This document shows positions 8,017 to 15,867 of a stretch of DNA of 64,000 bases, in pieces. A program made the translations under genes and the position numbers. The DNA lies in the NCBI GenBank assembly GCA_035633215.1, contig DASQFI010000032.1, positions 186,001 through 250,000 of the forward strand, in the 5' to 3' direction. Origin of the DNA: DASQFI01 sp035633215 (GTDB lineage Bacteria; Acidobacteriota; Vicinamibacteria; Vicinamibacterales; SCN-69-37). The notes under the pieces were generated by a model. That model was given only the letters and a program-made list of their open reading frames with translations. It was not told the origin of the DNA and did not search any database. Each line of letters opens with the position of its first letter. Positions within the stretch are counted from its first letter, which is position 1.

Positions 8017-8549
8017 TGGCCACGCGCGCCGAGCGCCGCCCACGCCAGAAGCCGTGCCACCTCTATCTGGTCCGGCACGCGATCGCGGCCGAGCGCGGCC
8101 GTCAGTGGCCCGACGACACCAAGCGCCCGCTCACGCACAAGGGCGCCGCGCGCATGCGGCAGATCGTCATGGGGTTGCGCGACCTCGGCGTCGAATTCGA
8201 TCTCGTGCTCACGAGCCCGCTCGTGCGGGCGCGGCAGACGGCCGAGCTCCTGATCGCCGGCGTCCGCTCGAAGCCCACGCTCGAGGTGACCGACGCCCTC
8301 GCGCCGGGCGAGCCGCCGGTCAAAGTCGCGGCGATGCTCGCCAAACACGCGGCGAGCTGCTCGATCGCCCTCGTCGGCCACGAGCCGGGCCTCGGCGAGC
8401 TTGCCGCCTGGCTCGTCGGCGCCAACGAGCCCTTCGTCATGAAAAAGGGCGGCGTCTGCTGCCTCAAAGTCAACGCCCTCCCGCCCGCCCGGAACGGCCA
8501 GGTCGTCTGGCACGCGACACCCAAAATGCTCCGCGCGCTCGCCAAGTGA
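8016..8549 (+). CDS. sixA: SixA-type phosphohistidine phosphatase
   Basis: 177-residue histidine phosphatase. The catalytic RHG-like motif is YLVRHAIAAERG (phospho-acceptor His), the second catalytic His is in VGHEPGLGELAAWL, and the conserved TSPLVRARQTAELL is present. SixA enzymes remove phosphate from phosphohistidine in phosphorelay/PTS proteins. The ATG at 8016 overlaps the CHAD stop, so the two are coupled. SixA-CHAD neighbours are common in bacteria with polyphosphate genes. A much longer open frame runs through this region from 5427, but only the part from 8016 has family similarity. Confidence 0.88.
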   Translation: MATRAERRPRQKPCHLYLVRHAIAAERGRQWPDDTKRPLTHKGAARMRQIVMGLRDLGVEFDLVLTSPLVRARQTAELLIAGVRSKPTLEVTDALAPGEPPVKVAAMLAKHAASCSIALVGHEPGLGELAAWLVGANEPFVMKKGGVCCLKVNALPPARNGQVVWHATPKMLRALAK

Positions 8550-8562
8550 TCGAACGCGCGCG

Positions 8563-8677
8563 ATCGGGCTATTGAGTTATTGGGTTATTGAGTTATTTGA
8601 GGGCAAGCCTTCAGGCGTTTTGACGCGGCTGGAATGGTTTGCAATAGCCCAATAACTCAATAACTCAATAACCCGAT
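8563..8677. repeat. Inverted array of 8-nt units (ATTGAGTT type), bidirectional terminator candidate
   Basis: The left arm 8563-8597 contains imperfect repeats of ATTGAGTT/ATTGGGTT. The right arm 8643-8677 is its reverse complement with about four mismatches over 35 nt. The 45-nt spacer is ordinary sequence. It fills the gap between convergent sixA and glgC and is strikingly AT-rich compared with the surroundings. The design matches the other inverted arrays in the window, but the unit sequence is unique to this site. Confidence 0.9.
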
Positions 8678-8685
8678 TCGCCCTT

Positions 8686-9939
8686 CTAGACCACCGTCCC
8701 AGGTTTTACGACCCCGCTTTTCGGCACGATGATGATCCCGTTCCGGATGTAGTACCCGTCGCCGTCGGCGTCCTGGATGCCGCGGTCGTTGACGAGCCGG
8801 GCGCCCTCGCCGATACGCGCGTTCTTGTCGACGATGACGCGGTCGAGCACGGCGTTCTGTCCGATGCCGAGCGGCAGATCGCTGCCATCGTCCTCATAGA
8901 AGTCCGCGCCGAGCAGGATCGATCGCGAGATTTTCGTGCCGCTCTGGACCGTGGTCCGGATGCCGACGACGCTCATTTCGATTTCGCAGTTCTCCAGATA
9001 GCTGCCCTCGGCGATGAGCGCTTCGTCGATCCGGCAGTTGTGTACGCGCGCGGCCGGCAGAAACCGCGGGTGCGTATAGATAGGGCGCGTCGGATGGAAG
9101 AAGCTGAACGGCGTGCCCCGGCGCGCGAACATGAGGTTGACGTCGTAGAACGACGTGACGGTCCCGACGTCGGCCCAGAACCCCCGAAAGATGTACGGCT
9201 GAACGCGGTGCGCGCTCAGCGCGTGCGGGATGATCTCCCGGCCGAAATCCACGGCGCGATCGCGCGCCAGCACTTCGTGCAGGACGTCGTGCGAGAAGAC
9301 GTAGATGCCCATCGAGGCGACGAACGGTTTGTCGGGTGCGAGCTGGCCCGCCGGCGAGTGGAGCGGCGCGCTCGATCCCATTTCGGTCAGGCGTTCGGGG
9401 CGCGGCTTCTCCTCGAAGCCGACGATTTGGCCCTCGGCGTCGAACCGGAAAATGCCCATCTGCGGCGCGTCGTCCTTCGACACGGGCTGCGCGGCGATCG
9501 TGATGTCGGCGTCGCGATCGATGTGCGATTCGATCAACTCGCCGAAGTCCATCCGGTAGATGTGATCGCCGGCGAGAATCAGGTAATAGTCCGCGTCGAC
9601 GTCGCGGAAGTGCCGCGCCGCCTGGCGCACCGCGTCCGCCGTGCCCTGAAACCACTGTTCGCCCTCGGGCGTCTGCTCGGCCGCGAGGACCTCGACGAAG
9701 CCGCCCGAAAACAGATCCAGCCGGTACGTCTGCGCGACGTGGCGGTTGAGCGACGCGGAATTGAACTGCGTCAGCACGTAGATGCGCTGCAGTCCGGCGT
9801 GCAGGCAGTTGCTGAGCGGGATGTCGATCAGCCGGTATTTGCCGCCGATCGGCACCGCCGGTTTGGAACGGTGATGTGTGAGCGGGAAGAGCCGCGTGCC
9901 GCGGCCACCGCCCAGCACAATCGTGAGCACCCGATTCAT
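8686..9939 (-). CDS. glgC: Glucose-1-phosphate adenylyltransferase (ADP-glucose pyrophosphorylase)
   Basis: 417 residues. Nucleotidyltransferase signature GGGRGTRLFPLTHHRSKPAVP at the N terminus, then GGKYRLIDIPLSNC, GTADAVRQA, and a C-terminal left-handed beta-helix of hexapeptide repeats. It makes ADP-glucose from glucose-1-phosphate and ATP for glycogen (or trehalose/glucan) synthesis. The start at 9939 (MNRVLTIVLGG) is preferred over the in-frame ATG at 9951. A TAGAAT box (minus strand, 9950-9955) sits 10 nt before 9939, suggesting a leaderless start. A Pho-box-like repeat lies 60-90 nt further upstream. The glycosyltransferase and debranching genes at 60-63 kb are possible partners. Confidence 0.93.
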   Translation of the reverse strand: MNRVLTIVLGGGRGTRLFPLTHHRSKPAVPIGGKYRLIDIPLSNCLHAGLQRIYVLTQFNSASLNRHVAQTYRLDLFSGGFVEVLAAEQTPEGEQWFQGTADAVRQAARHFRDVDADYYLILAGDHIYRMDFGELIESHIDRDADITIAAQPVSKDDAPQMGIFRFDAEGQIVGFEEKPRPERLTEMGSSAPLHSPAGQLAPDKPFVASMGIYVFSHDVLHEVLARDRAVDFGREIIPHALSAHRVQPYIFRGFWADVGTVTSFYDVNLMFARRGTPFSFFHPTRPIYTHPRFLPAARVHNCRIDEALIAEGSYLENCEIEMSVVGIRTTVQSGTKISRSILLGADFYEDDGSDLPLGIGQNAVLDRVIVDKNARIGEGARLVNDRGIQDADGDGYYIRNGIIIVPKSGVVKPGTVV

Positions 9940-10010
9940 GCCGCCGGCCATTCTATGCGAGAGGCCAGAGAGGCCCCGTTTCGTGGGGGGATTAGCGTGC
10001 CCGTGCCATC

Positions 10011-10028
10011 TGTTACAGAGAGTTTACA
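10011..10028. promoter_or_regulatory. Pho-box-like direct repeat
   Basis: TGTTACA (10011-10017), four bases, then GTTTACA (10022-10028). The half-sites repeat at 11-bp spacing, the geometry recognised by PhoB-type OmpR regulators. It lies between divergent glgC and the 65-residue gene. A closely similar pair precedes the DUF47-PiT genes. PhoB control is an inference. Confidence 0.45.
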
Positions 10029-10084
10029 TCCGCGCGTCGCCGCTCTGCGATAGTACTTGCAGCCCCTTCGTTCGAGGTCACCAG

Positions 10085-10282
10085 ATGCTCACGCGCGAAT
10101 ACACGTCGGCCGGACACGTCAACCGCATCACGCTCACCAAGAAACCTGCGGGCTGGGAGATCCGTGAGGAGCGCGACGACACGGTCGTGAAACGCGCGAA
10201 CTACCGTGATTGGCATCGGGTGGAACGGGCGATTCAGGTGTTCGAGCTGAAGACCTCGGGGCTCGTTTTACAAGAACCGTAA
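10085..10282 (+). CDS. Small conserved-looking protein of unknown function
   Basis: 65 residues, hydrophilic, with charged residues throughout (core EIREERDDTVVKRANYRDWHRVERA). No signal peptide or membrane segment is visible and I do not recognise the family. The ATG at 10085 is chosen as the first Met after a Cys/Pro-rich stretch that looks untranslated. A Pho-box-like pair lies ~57 nt upstream. The last codons and stop lie inside the 20-7-20 palindrome, so the C terminus (SGLVLQEP) is set by that element. Codon use resembles neighbouring genes. Confidence 0.5.
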   Translation: MLTREYTSAGHVNRITLTKKPAGWEIREERDDTVVKRANYRDWHRVERAIQVFELKTSGLVLQEP

Positions 10283-10298
10283 AACGAACCCCGAAGTC
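10252..10298. repeat. 20-7-20 palindrome with CGTTTTAC core (copy 1), probable terminator
   Basis: The 20-nt arms 10252-10271 and 10279-10298 pair with two mismatches around a 7-nt loop. The inner stem is CGTTTTAC/GTAAAACG and the outer stem begins GACCTC. It lies between the 3' ends of two convergent genes and overlaps the stop of the small gene. The copy at 35434-35480 has identical dimensions and a nearly identical arm, so this is a dispersed family and not merely a local terminator. Confidence 0.85.
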
Positions 10299-10300
10299 GT

Positions 10301-10996
10301 CTACTCGACGAAGCGATACCCCAATCCGACGACCGTTTCAATCTGTCTGCCGGCGGCCCCGAGCTTCGATCGCAGCCGGCCGACGTGCACGTCCACCGAT
10401 CGCGTCTCGATGAACTGTTCGTAGCCCCAGACCCGCTCGAGCAGCCGATCCCGTGAGAGCACGCGGTTGCGATTCTCGACGAGACACCGCAGCAGCTCGA
10501 ACTCCCGTCGCGTGAGCCGGATCGGATCTCCGTCGACCGTCACGGCCACGGCGTCGAAATCGGCGATGAGATGCTTGCCTCGGTACAGCGCCATCGCCGA
10601 GTGCCTGGTCGCGCCCGGCTTTCTCCGAAGCACGGCGCGGACACGCGCGGCCAGCTCGCGCAGGCTGAACGGCTTCGTGACGTAGTCGTCGGCGCCCAGG
10701 TCCAGCCCCGACACGCGATCCGTTTCTCCGGTTCGCGCCGTGAGCATGATGATTGGCAGGGTCGCGGTCGCGGGACGGGCGCGGAGCAGGCGGCAGACTT
10801 CGGTGCCGTCCACGACCGGCAGGTTGAGATCGAGAATTACGAGGTCCGGCGGCGCCTCGCCGACGGCCTTCAATGCCGCGTCGCCGCTGCCGACCACATC
10901 CACATTGGCGTCGCCGGCACGCTCCAGCGTGTGCTTGATCAGCTGGGCGATATCCGTTTCATCTTCGACGACGAGGATGCGCGGAGGAGTGGCCAT
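10301..10996 (-). CDS. OmpR/PhoB-family response regulator
   Basis: 231 residues from ATG 10996 (MATPPRILVVEDE). Receiver domain residues ~6-120 with acidic pair ED at 11-12, phospho-acceptor Asp56 (LVILDLNLP), Thr (MLTARTG) and Lys (VTKPFS). The winged-helix effector follows, with LTRREFELLRCLVENRNRVLSRDRLL and the recognition part RSVDVHVGRLRSKLG. No kinase gene is adjacent. The nearest is phoR at 13.4-15.2 kb, which already has its own PhoB next to it, so this may be an orphan or second target. It diverges from the DUF47 gene across a 97-bp region with Pho-like repeats. Confidence 0.9.
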   Translation of the reverse strand: MATPPRILVVEDETDIAQLIKHTLERAGDANVDVVGSGDAALKAVGEAPPDLVILDLNLPVVDGTEVCRLLRARPATATLPIIMLTARTGETDRVSGLDLGADDYVTKPFSLRELAARVRAVLRRKPGATRHSAMALYRGKHLIADFDAVAVTVDGDPIRLTRREFELLRCLVENRNRVLSRDRLLERVWGYEQFIETRSVDVHVGRLRSKLGAAGRQIETVVGLGYRFVE

Positions 10997-11051
10997 CGGC
11001 AAACTGCAGCCCAAGCCTAGGGCGCCAGGGTTTCCCTCTCGTGACATGGCC

Positions 11052-11092
11052 GTTAAATGTCGGTAACGCCGTCTGTTACAGTGTCGTTACAT
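11052..11092. promoter_or_regulatory. Cluster of Pho-box-like direct repeats
   Basis: GTTA-type half-sites start at 11052, 11063, 11075 and 11086. The last two (TGTTACA and CGTTACA) are exactly 11 bp apart and match the pair upstream of the 65-residue gene. The cluster occupies the shared upstream region of the response regulator and the DUF47-PiT genes. This is the expected architecture for a phosphate-responsive operator. Binding by PhoB is inferred. Confidence 0.5.
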
Positions 11093-11093
11093 T

Positions 11094-11750
11094 GTGTTTG
11101 CCTGGGCTTCGCCCCCGGCTGGGAGACCGGTCCTGAAAATCAGCTTCTTTCCCCGCGACGAAGGGTTCTTCGAGCTCTTCAACCAGATGGCCGACGAGAT
11201 CCGCTCGGCGGCGGGCCTGCTCGAGCAGATGTTCTCGATCGAGCCGCCGGACGCGACGAAAGCGGACCTCATCAAGGACGCCGAGCATCGCTGCGATGCG
11301 CTCACGCACGACACGATCCAACGGCTGAACCGGACGTTCGTGACGCCGTTCGATCGCGAGGATCTCTACGCGCTGGCGAGCGCGCTCGACGACGTCATGG
11401 ACGCGATCGACCATGTCGCCGCGCTCGTCCGCATGTACAAGATCCAGTCAGTCCGGCCGGGCACGCACGAGCTCGTGCGGACCGTGACGGCGTCCGCCGA
11501 TCGGATCCACACCGCGCTCGAGGCGCTGGCCGCCAAGCGGCCGGTCCACCCGCACGCGGTCGAGATCAACCGGCTCGAGAACGAAGCCGACCGCGCCTAC
11601 CAGAAGGCGGTGCAGGACCTCTTCGAGACCGAGTCGGATCCGATCATCATCATGAAGTGGAAAGAGCTTTACGACATGATGGAGCAGATCACGGACTGCT
11701 GCGAGGACGTCGCCAACGTCATCGAAGGCATCGTGGTCAAGCACGGATAG
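11094..11750 (+). CDS. DUF47 / PhoU-like protein associated with PiT transporters
   Basis: 218 residues, all-helical. The segment from KISFFPRDEGFFELFNQM onward, with HRCDALTHDTIQRLNRTFVTPFDREDL and DDVMDAIDH, is the typical TIGR00153/DUF47 core. Members are PhoU-like and nearly always precede a pit gene, where they modulate low-affinity phosphate uptake. The frame starts at GTG 11094; the first ~14 residues are atypical and the true start may lie slightly downstream. pit follows after 6 nt on the same strand. Confidence 0.9.
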   Translation: MFAWASPPAGRPVLKISFFPRDEGFFELFNQMADEIRSAAGLLEQMFSIEPPDATKADLIKDAEHRCDALTHDTIQRLNRTFVTPFDREDLYALASALDDVMDAIDHVAALVRMYKIQSVRPGTHELVRTVTASADRIHTALEALAAKRPVHPHAVEINRLENEADRAYQKAVQDLFETESDPIIIMKWKELYDMMEQITDCCEDVANVIEGIVVKHG

Positions 11751-11756
11751 CCGCTC

Positions 11757-12764
11757 GTGGATGCCGCGCTCAGCACGATCATCCTGATCATCGCCGTCGC
11801 GCTCGTTTTCGACTTCATCAACGGTTTTCACGACGCCGCCAATTCGATCGCGACGGTCGTCTCGACGCGCGTGCTCTCGCCCGGGCAGGCCGTGGTCTGG
11901 GCCGCGGTGTTCAATTTCATCGCCGCCTTCTTCTTCGGCACCGGCGTCGCCAAGACCGTCGGGTCGGGCATGGTCGATCTCGACGTCGTCACCTATCCGG
12001 TGATCCTGACGGGTCTGCTCGGCGCCATCACGTGGAACCTCATCACCTGGTACTTCGGCCTGCCCACGAGCTCGTCGCACGCGCTCTTCGGCGGGTACGG
12101 CGGGGCCGCCGTGGCCAAAGCCGGGTTCAGCGCGATCATCGTGGCCGGCTGGACGAAGACGCTGATCTTCATCGTCCTCGCGCCGCTCATCGGCATGGTC
12201 GTCGGCCTGCTGCTGATGTCGGCGATTTACTGGACGTTCCGCGACACGCCCCCGACGCGGGTGGCGCGCGGGTTCCGGTTCATGCAGCTCTTCTCGGCGG
12301 CGGCCTACAGCCTGATGCACGGCGCTAACGACGCGCAGAAGACGATGGGCATCATCACGGGCGCGCTCGTGACGGGCGGGTATCTCGCGACGTTCGACGT
12401 GCCGCTCTGGGTCATTCTGATCGCGCACGCGGCGATCGGGCTCGGCACGCTGAGCGGCGGCTGGCGGATCATCAAGACGATGGGCCAGAAGATCACGAAG
12501 CTGCAGCCGCCGGGCGGCTTCGCGGCGGAGACCGGAGCGGCGGTCGCGATCTATACCGCGACGGCGCTTGGCGTCGGCATCAGCACGACGCACACGATCA
12601 CGGGCGCCATCATCGGCGTCGGCGCGACGCGCCGGCTGAGCGCGGTGCGATGGGGCGTCGCGCGCCAGATCGTCTGGGCGTGGATACTCACGATTCCCGC
12701 GTCGGCGTCGATCGGTGCGGGCGCGTACTTGTTGCTGGAGTTCGTCCGGAACGTCGCGCGTTGA
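11757..12764 (+). CDS. pit: PiT-family inorganic phosphate transporter
   Basis: 335 residues, about 10 membrane segments. The two inverted-repeat signatures of the family are present: FDFINGFHDAANSIATVVSTRVL near the N terminus and SLMHGANDAQKTMGIITGAL in the second half. It moves phosphate (or a metal-phosphate complex) with H+ or Na+ across the inner membrane. The start is GTG 11757, six bases after the DUF47 stop, so the two form an operon. It converges with lysE with only 14 nt between stops. Confidence 0.95.
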   Translation: MDAALSTIILIIAVALVFDFINGFHDAANSIATVVSTRVLSPGQAVVWAAVFNFIAAFFFGTGVAKTVGSGMVDLDVVTYPVILTGLLGAITWNLITWYFGLPTSSSHALFGGYGGAAVAKAGFSAIIVAGWTKTLIFIVLAPLIGMVVGLLLMSAIYWTFRDTPPTRVARGFRFMQLFSAAAYSLMHGANDAQKTMGIITGALVTGGYLATFDVPLWVILIAHAAIGLGTLSGGWRIIKTMGQKITKLQPPGGFAAETGAAVAIYTATALGVGISTTHTITGAIIGVGATRRLSAVRWGVARQIVWAWILTIPASASIGAGAYLLLEFVRNVAR

Positions 12765-12778
12765 GGAGTGTTCGCTTC

Positions 12779-13417
12779 CTACGCGCTCCACACCTTCGAA
12801 ACGGTCCAGCCCGCAAACAACAGCAGCGCCACGCCGGCGCCGATGTCGAGCGCCCGTCTCGCCGACCGACGCGTGAAGACGTCGCGCAGACGTGCGAACG
12901 ACACCGCCCACGCGGTGTGCACGACGAACGCCATGCTCACGTGAATGGCGGCGAGCAGGCCGAACGCGAGCAGGCCCGCCGAGGGCGGCAGGAACGTCGG
13001 GAGCACGAGATAGAACGTGATGATCGGCGGATTCAGCAGGTTCGTCATCAATCCCTGCCGGAATGCAGACCCGTCGCGCGGCGATGTCGTGTCGAGCCCG
13101 GACAACGGGTTCGACGACGGACGCCACGCCCGTCGGAAGCTCGCGATGGACAGCCACCCGAGGTAGCCCGCGCCCGCAAGCCGGATGGCGAGCAGGACCC
13201 AGGGCAGCCGCTGCAACAGCAGGCTCACGCCGAGACCGACCGCGACCGCGTGCAGGGAGTTGGCGACCGCCGCGCCCGCGGCGGTCGTCACGCCCCCGCG
13301 GCTGCCGCCGACGAGCGCGCTCCGGATGACGACGGCGGTCGAGGCGCCGGGGGTGATGACGAGGAGGAACGTGACGGAGACGTACGACAGGATCAGCGAC
13401 AGCGTGACACCGCTCAT
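12779..13417 (-). CDS. LysE/RhtB-family amino acid exporter
   Basis: 212 residues with about six hydrophobic segments. The N-terminal VTFLLVITPGASTAVVIRSAL is the LysE/RhtB signature, and NLLNPPIITFYLVL is the conserved fourth-segment motif. Family members export Lys/Arg, homoserine, threonine or leucine; the substrate cannot be predicted. Its ATG overlaps the stop of phoR (13414-13417, ATGA), so it is co-transcribed behind phoB-phoR. This is an unexpected partner for a phosphate sensor and may simply be a passenger. Confidence 0.88.
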   Translation of the reverse strand: MSGVTLSLILSYVSVTFLLVITPGASTAVVIRSALVGGSRGGVTTAAGAAVANSLHAVAVGLGVSLLLQRLPWVLLAIRLAGAGYLGWLSIASFRRAWRPSSNPLSGLDTTSPRDGSAFRQGLMTNLLNPPIITFYLVLPTFLPPSAGLLAFGLLAAIHVSMAFVVHTAWAVSFARLRDVFTRRSARRALDIGAGVALLLFAGWTVSKVWSA

Positions 13418-15162
13418 GCCGCCGGCGCGCCCTCCGGCACGCGCACGGTGAGCATCGCGCCGCCGCCCGGACGGTTGGCCGCCGTCACGCGCCCGCCGTG
13501 GAGCTCGACAAGATGGCGGACGATCGACAATCCGAGACCGGTCCCGCCCGGGTCGCGGCTCCGCGAGCGATCCACGCGATAGAACCGCTCGAAGATCCGG
13601 GACAGGTCCGCCTCGGGAATTCCGGGGCCGCGATCGGAGACGACGATTTCGATCCAGCCGCTCTTGCGCGTGGCGCTCACGTCGATCGCGCCGCCTTCCG
13701 GGCTGTAGTTGCTCGCGTTCTCGAGCAGGTTGCGCAGCACGTCGTGCAGCTTCGCCGGATCCCCGCTCATGACGAGCTCGTCGTCGATCGTGTTCTCGAC
13801 CCGCTGCCCGCGGATCTCGAGCTGGTCCTGCATGTCGTGCGCGACGGCGTTGACGAGCGCGGCGGGATGGCAGTGCGCGCGCTCGAGCGTTTCCTGGCCG
13901 GCGTCGAGGCGAGCGAGCCGGAGGAGATCGCGCACGAGCCGCTCCATGCGCAGCGTGTGGCGCGAGATGATCTCGAGGAAGTGCCGGGCCTCGTCGGGCG
14001 GCGGCCCGTCGGACAGCGCCTCGATGTAGCCGCGGATCGCGGTGAGGGGGGTCCTTAATTCGTGCGAGACGTTGGCGACGAAATCGCGCCGCACCTGATC
14101 GGCGCGGCGGAGATCCGTGATGTCGTGCAGCACGAGCACCGCGCCGCCGCCGCGCTCGCGCGCCACGGGCACGACGTGCGCGGCGAACGTGTGGCCGCGA
14201 TCGCGATCGAGATGGATCTCGGCGGTTGCGGGCTGGCCGCCGCCGAGCGCGCTCGCGAGCTGGCCCGAGATGTCGGGCTGACGCACGACCTCGAGATAGT
14301 GCAGGCCTTCGGCCTCGCCCGGCAGGCGCAGCATCTCGCGCGCGGCCGGATTGGTGAGGACCAGCCGGCCCGACGCGTTGAGGAGCACGACGCCCTCGAC
14401 CATGCCCGTCAGAATCGCGTCCATGTGCGCGCGCTCGCGCGCCATGTCCGTCAGCTTCACGCCGAGCTCTCGGGCGGTGTCGTCGAGCGCGCCGGCGACC
14501 GTGCCGATCTCATCGGCGCCGTAGTCGCGCGCGGGCTGGCTGAAGTCGCCCGCGCGATACCGGCGCGCGGTCTCGGCGACGGCGCGGATCCGTTGGTTGA
14601 GGAACACCGACGCGGCCCACGTCAGTCCCAGCGCGGCGCCCAGACCGGCCAGGAGCCCGACGAGCGCGAGACGCCGGAGCGCGGCGACCCGTTCGTCCAC
14701 CGTGGTGAGCGGTAGCGCCACGCGCACGAACGCCACCGGACCGTTGGACACGGCGACCGCGGCGTACACCGTGCCGACGTCGGTCGTGTGGCTGCGGCGC
14801 GACGCGGTGGCTTCGCCCGATTTCGCCGCACGCATGACTTCGTCACGGTCCGCGTGGTTCTCGAGGGTCCGCAGGTCGGACGAGGCGACTTCCGAGTCGC
14901 CGATGACCGTCCCGTCGGCGGCAATGAGCGTGAACCGCGCCCGGCCCAGCCGGCCGAGCCGGTCGGCTTCGGCATCGGGGTTGGGTAAGGCGCCCAGATC
15001 GGCCAGCAGCGCGGCGGAGAGACGCGCCTGGTTGAGCAGTCCCAGCTCGATGTCGCGATACATGTACGCCCGCAGCGAGCGCTCGACCAGCAGCGTCGAG
15101 ACGACGAGCGCCAGCGACGCGGCGACGAAGATGCTGAGGAAGGTGCGGGTCCGGAACGTCAC
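13414..15162 (-). CDS. phoR: PhoR-like sensor histidine kinase
   Basis: 582 residues. TM1 ~7-27, extracytoplasmic domain ~30-160, TM2 ~165-187, HAMP ~188-240, PAS ~245-350. HisKA has the phospho-acceptor His367 in SHELRTPLTAIRG. The HATPase domain has the N box NLLENASNYSPEGG, DRGPGIPEADLSRIFERFYRVD and GTGLGLSIVRHLV. This is the PhoR layout, with a larger periplasmic loop than in E. coli. It overlaps phoB by 4 nt, which supports pairing of the two. Together with PhoU and the transporters nearby it probably senses phosphate status, though the ligand is inferred from context. Confidence 0.9.
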   Translation of the reverse strand: MTFRTRTFLSIFVAASLALVVSTLLVERSLRAYMYRDIELGLLNQARLSAALLADLGALPNPDAEADRLGRLGRARFTLIAADGTVIGDSEVASSDLRTLENHADRDEVMRAAKSGEATASRRSHTTDVGTVYAAVAVSNGPVAFVRVALPLTTVDERVAALRRLALVGLLAGLGAALGLTWAASVFLNQRIRAVAETARRYRAGDFSQPARDYGADEIGTVAGALDDTARELGVKLTDMARERAHMDAILTGMVEGVVLLNASGRLVLTNPAAREMLRLPGEAEGLHYLEVVRQPDISGQLASALGGGQPATAEIHLDRDRGHTFAAHVVPVARERGGGAVLVLHDITDLRRADQVRRDFVANVSHELRTPLTAIRGYIEALSDGPPPDEARHFLEIISRHTLRMERLVRDLLRLARLDAGQETLERAHCHPAALVNAVAHDMQDQLEIRGQRVENTIDDELVMSGDPAKLHDVLRNLLENASNYSPEGGAIDVSATRKSGWIEIVVSDRGPGIPEADLSRIFERFYRVDRSRSRDPGGTGLGLSIVRHLVELHGGRVTAANRPGGGAMLTVRVPEGAPAA

Positions 15163-15854
15163 GGAGCGGGAGAGGGCGCGTCCTCGAGTTTGTAGCCGAA
15201 CTGCTTCACGGTCGTGAGCGCGGTCGCAAACAGCGGGATCTTCTCCCGCAGCCGCCGCACGTGCACGTCCACCGTTCGTGTCCCGCCGGTGTATTGATAA
15301 CCCCAGACGTCGGTGAGCAGCAGATCGCGCGAGAGCACGCGCCCGGTGTGCTCGAGGAAGTACTGGAGCAGCAGGAACTCTTTCGCCGTCAGCCGGATCT
15401 CGCGGTCGTCCAGCAGGACCTGGTGGCGATCCAGATCGATGCTGAGCGGGCCGTATCGGAGGAGCTTGGGCGTGCCGGTCGGACGCTGCACGCGCCGGAG
15501 GAGCGCGCCCACGCGGGCGACCAGCTCTTTCGGACTGAACGGCTTCGTGACGTAGTCGTCGGCGCCGAGCTCGAGGCCGCGGACGCGATCGGCTTCCTCG
15601 CCGCGCGCGGTCAGCATGATGATCGGAATCGCGGCCGTCGCCGCGTCGCCGCGGAGCGCCTGGCAGACGAGCATGCCATCCATTCCCGGCAGCATGACGT
15701 CGAGCACCACCAGGTCCGCCGGCAGCCGCCGCGCGTGCGACACGACGTCGTGGCCGGTCGTCAGATGCTCGACGATGTGCCCGGCGCGTTCGAAATACCG
15801 GCGAATCAGATCGGCGATGTCCTGACTGTCCTCGACCACCAGCAGGCGGGGCAC
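15159..15854 (-). CDS. phoB: PhoB-like response regulator
   Basis: 231 residues. The receiver has ED at residues 8-9, Asp52 in VVLDVMLPGMDG, Thr/Ala in MLTARGEE and Lys in VTKPFSPKEL. The DNA-binding winged helix has LTAKEFLLLQYFLEHTGRVLSRDLLL and TVDVHVRRLREKI. The start is GTG at 15854, and a TAAGAT box lies 7 nt upstream, so the transcript may be leaderless. A long inverted-repeat element separates it from the MFS gene. It pairs with phoR by overlap. Confidence 0.92.
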   Translation of the reverse strand: MPRLLVVEDSQDIADLIRRYFERAGHIVEHLTTGHDVVSHARRLPADLVVLDVMLPGMDGMLVCQALRGDAATAAIPIIMLTARGEEADRVRGLELGADDYVTKPFSPKELVARVGALLRRVQRPTGTPKLLRYGPLSIDLDRHQVLLDDREIRLTAKEFLLLQYFLEHTGRVLSRDLLLTDVWGYQYTGGTRTVDVHVRRLREKIPLFATALTTVKQFGYKLEDAPSPAP

Positions 15855-15867
15855 GGGAGAGATCTTA

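Noticed and set aside
5427..8549. A 1040-codon plus-strand open frame across ppx, CHAD and sixA
   Set aside because: It is antisense to ppx and out of frame with the CHAD gene. Only its last ~178 codons match a family (SixA), so the gene was trimmed to 8016. Long spurious frames are common in DNA this GC-rich.
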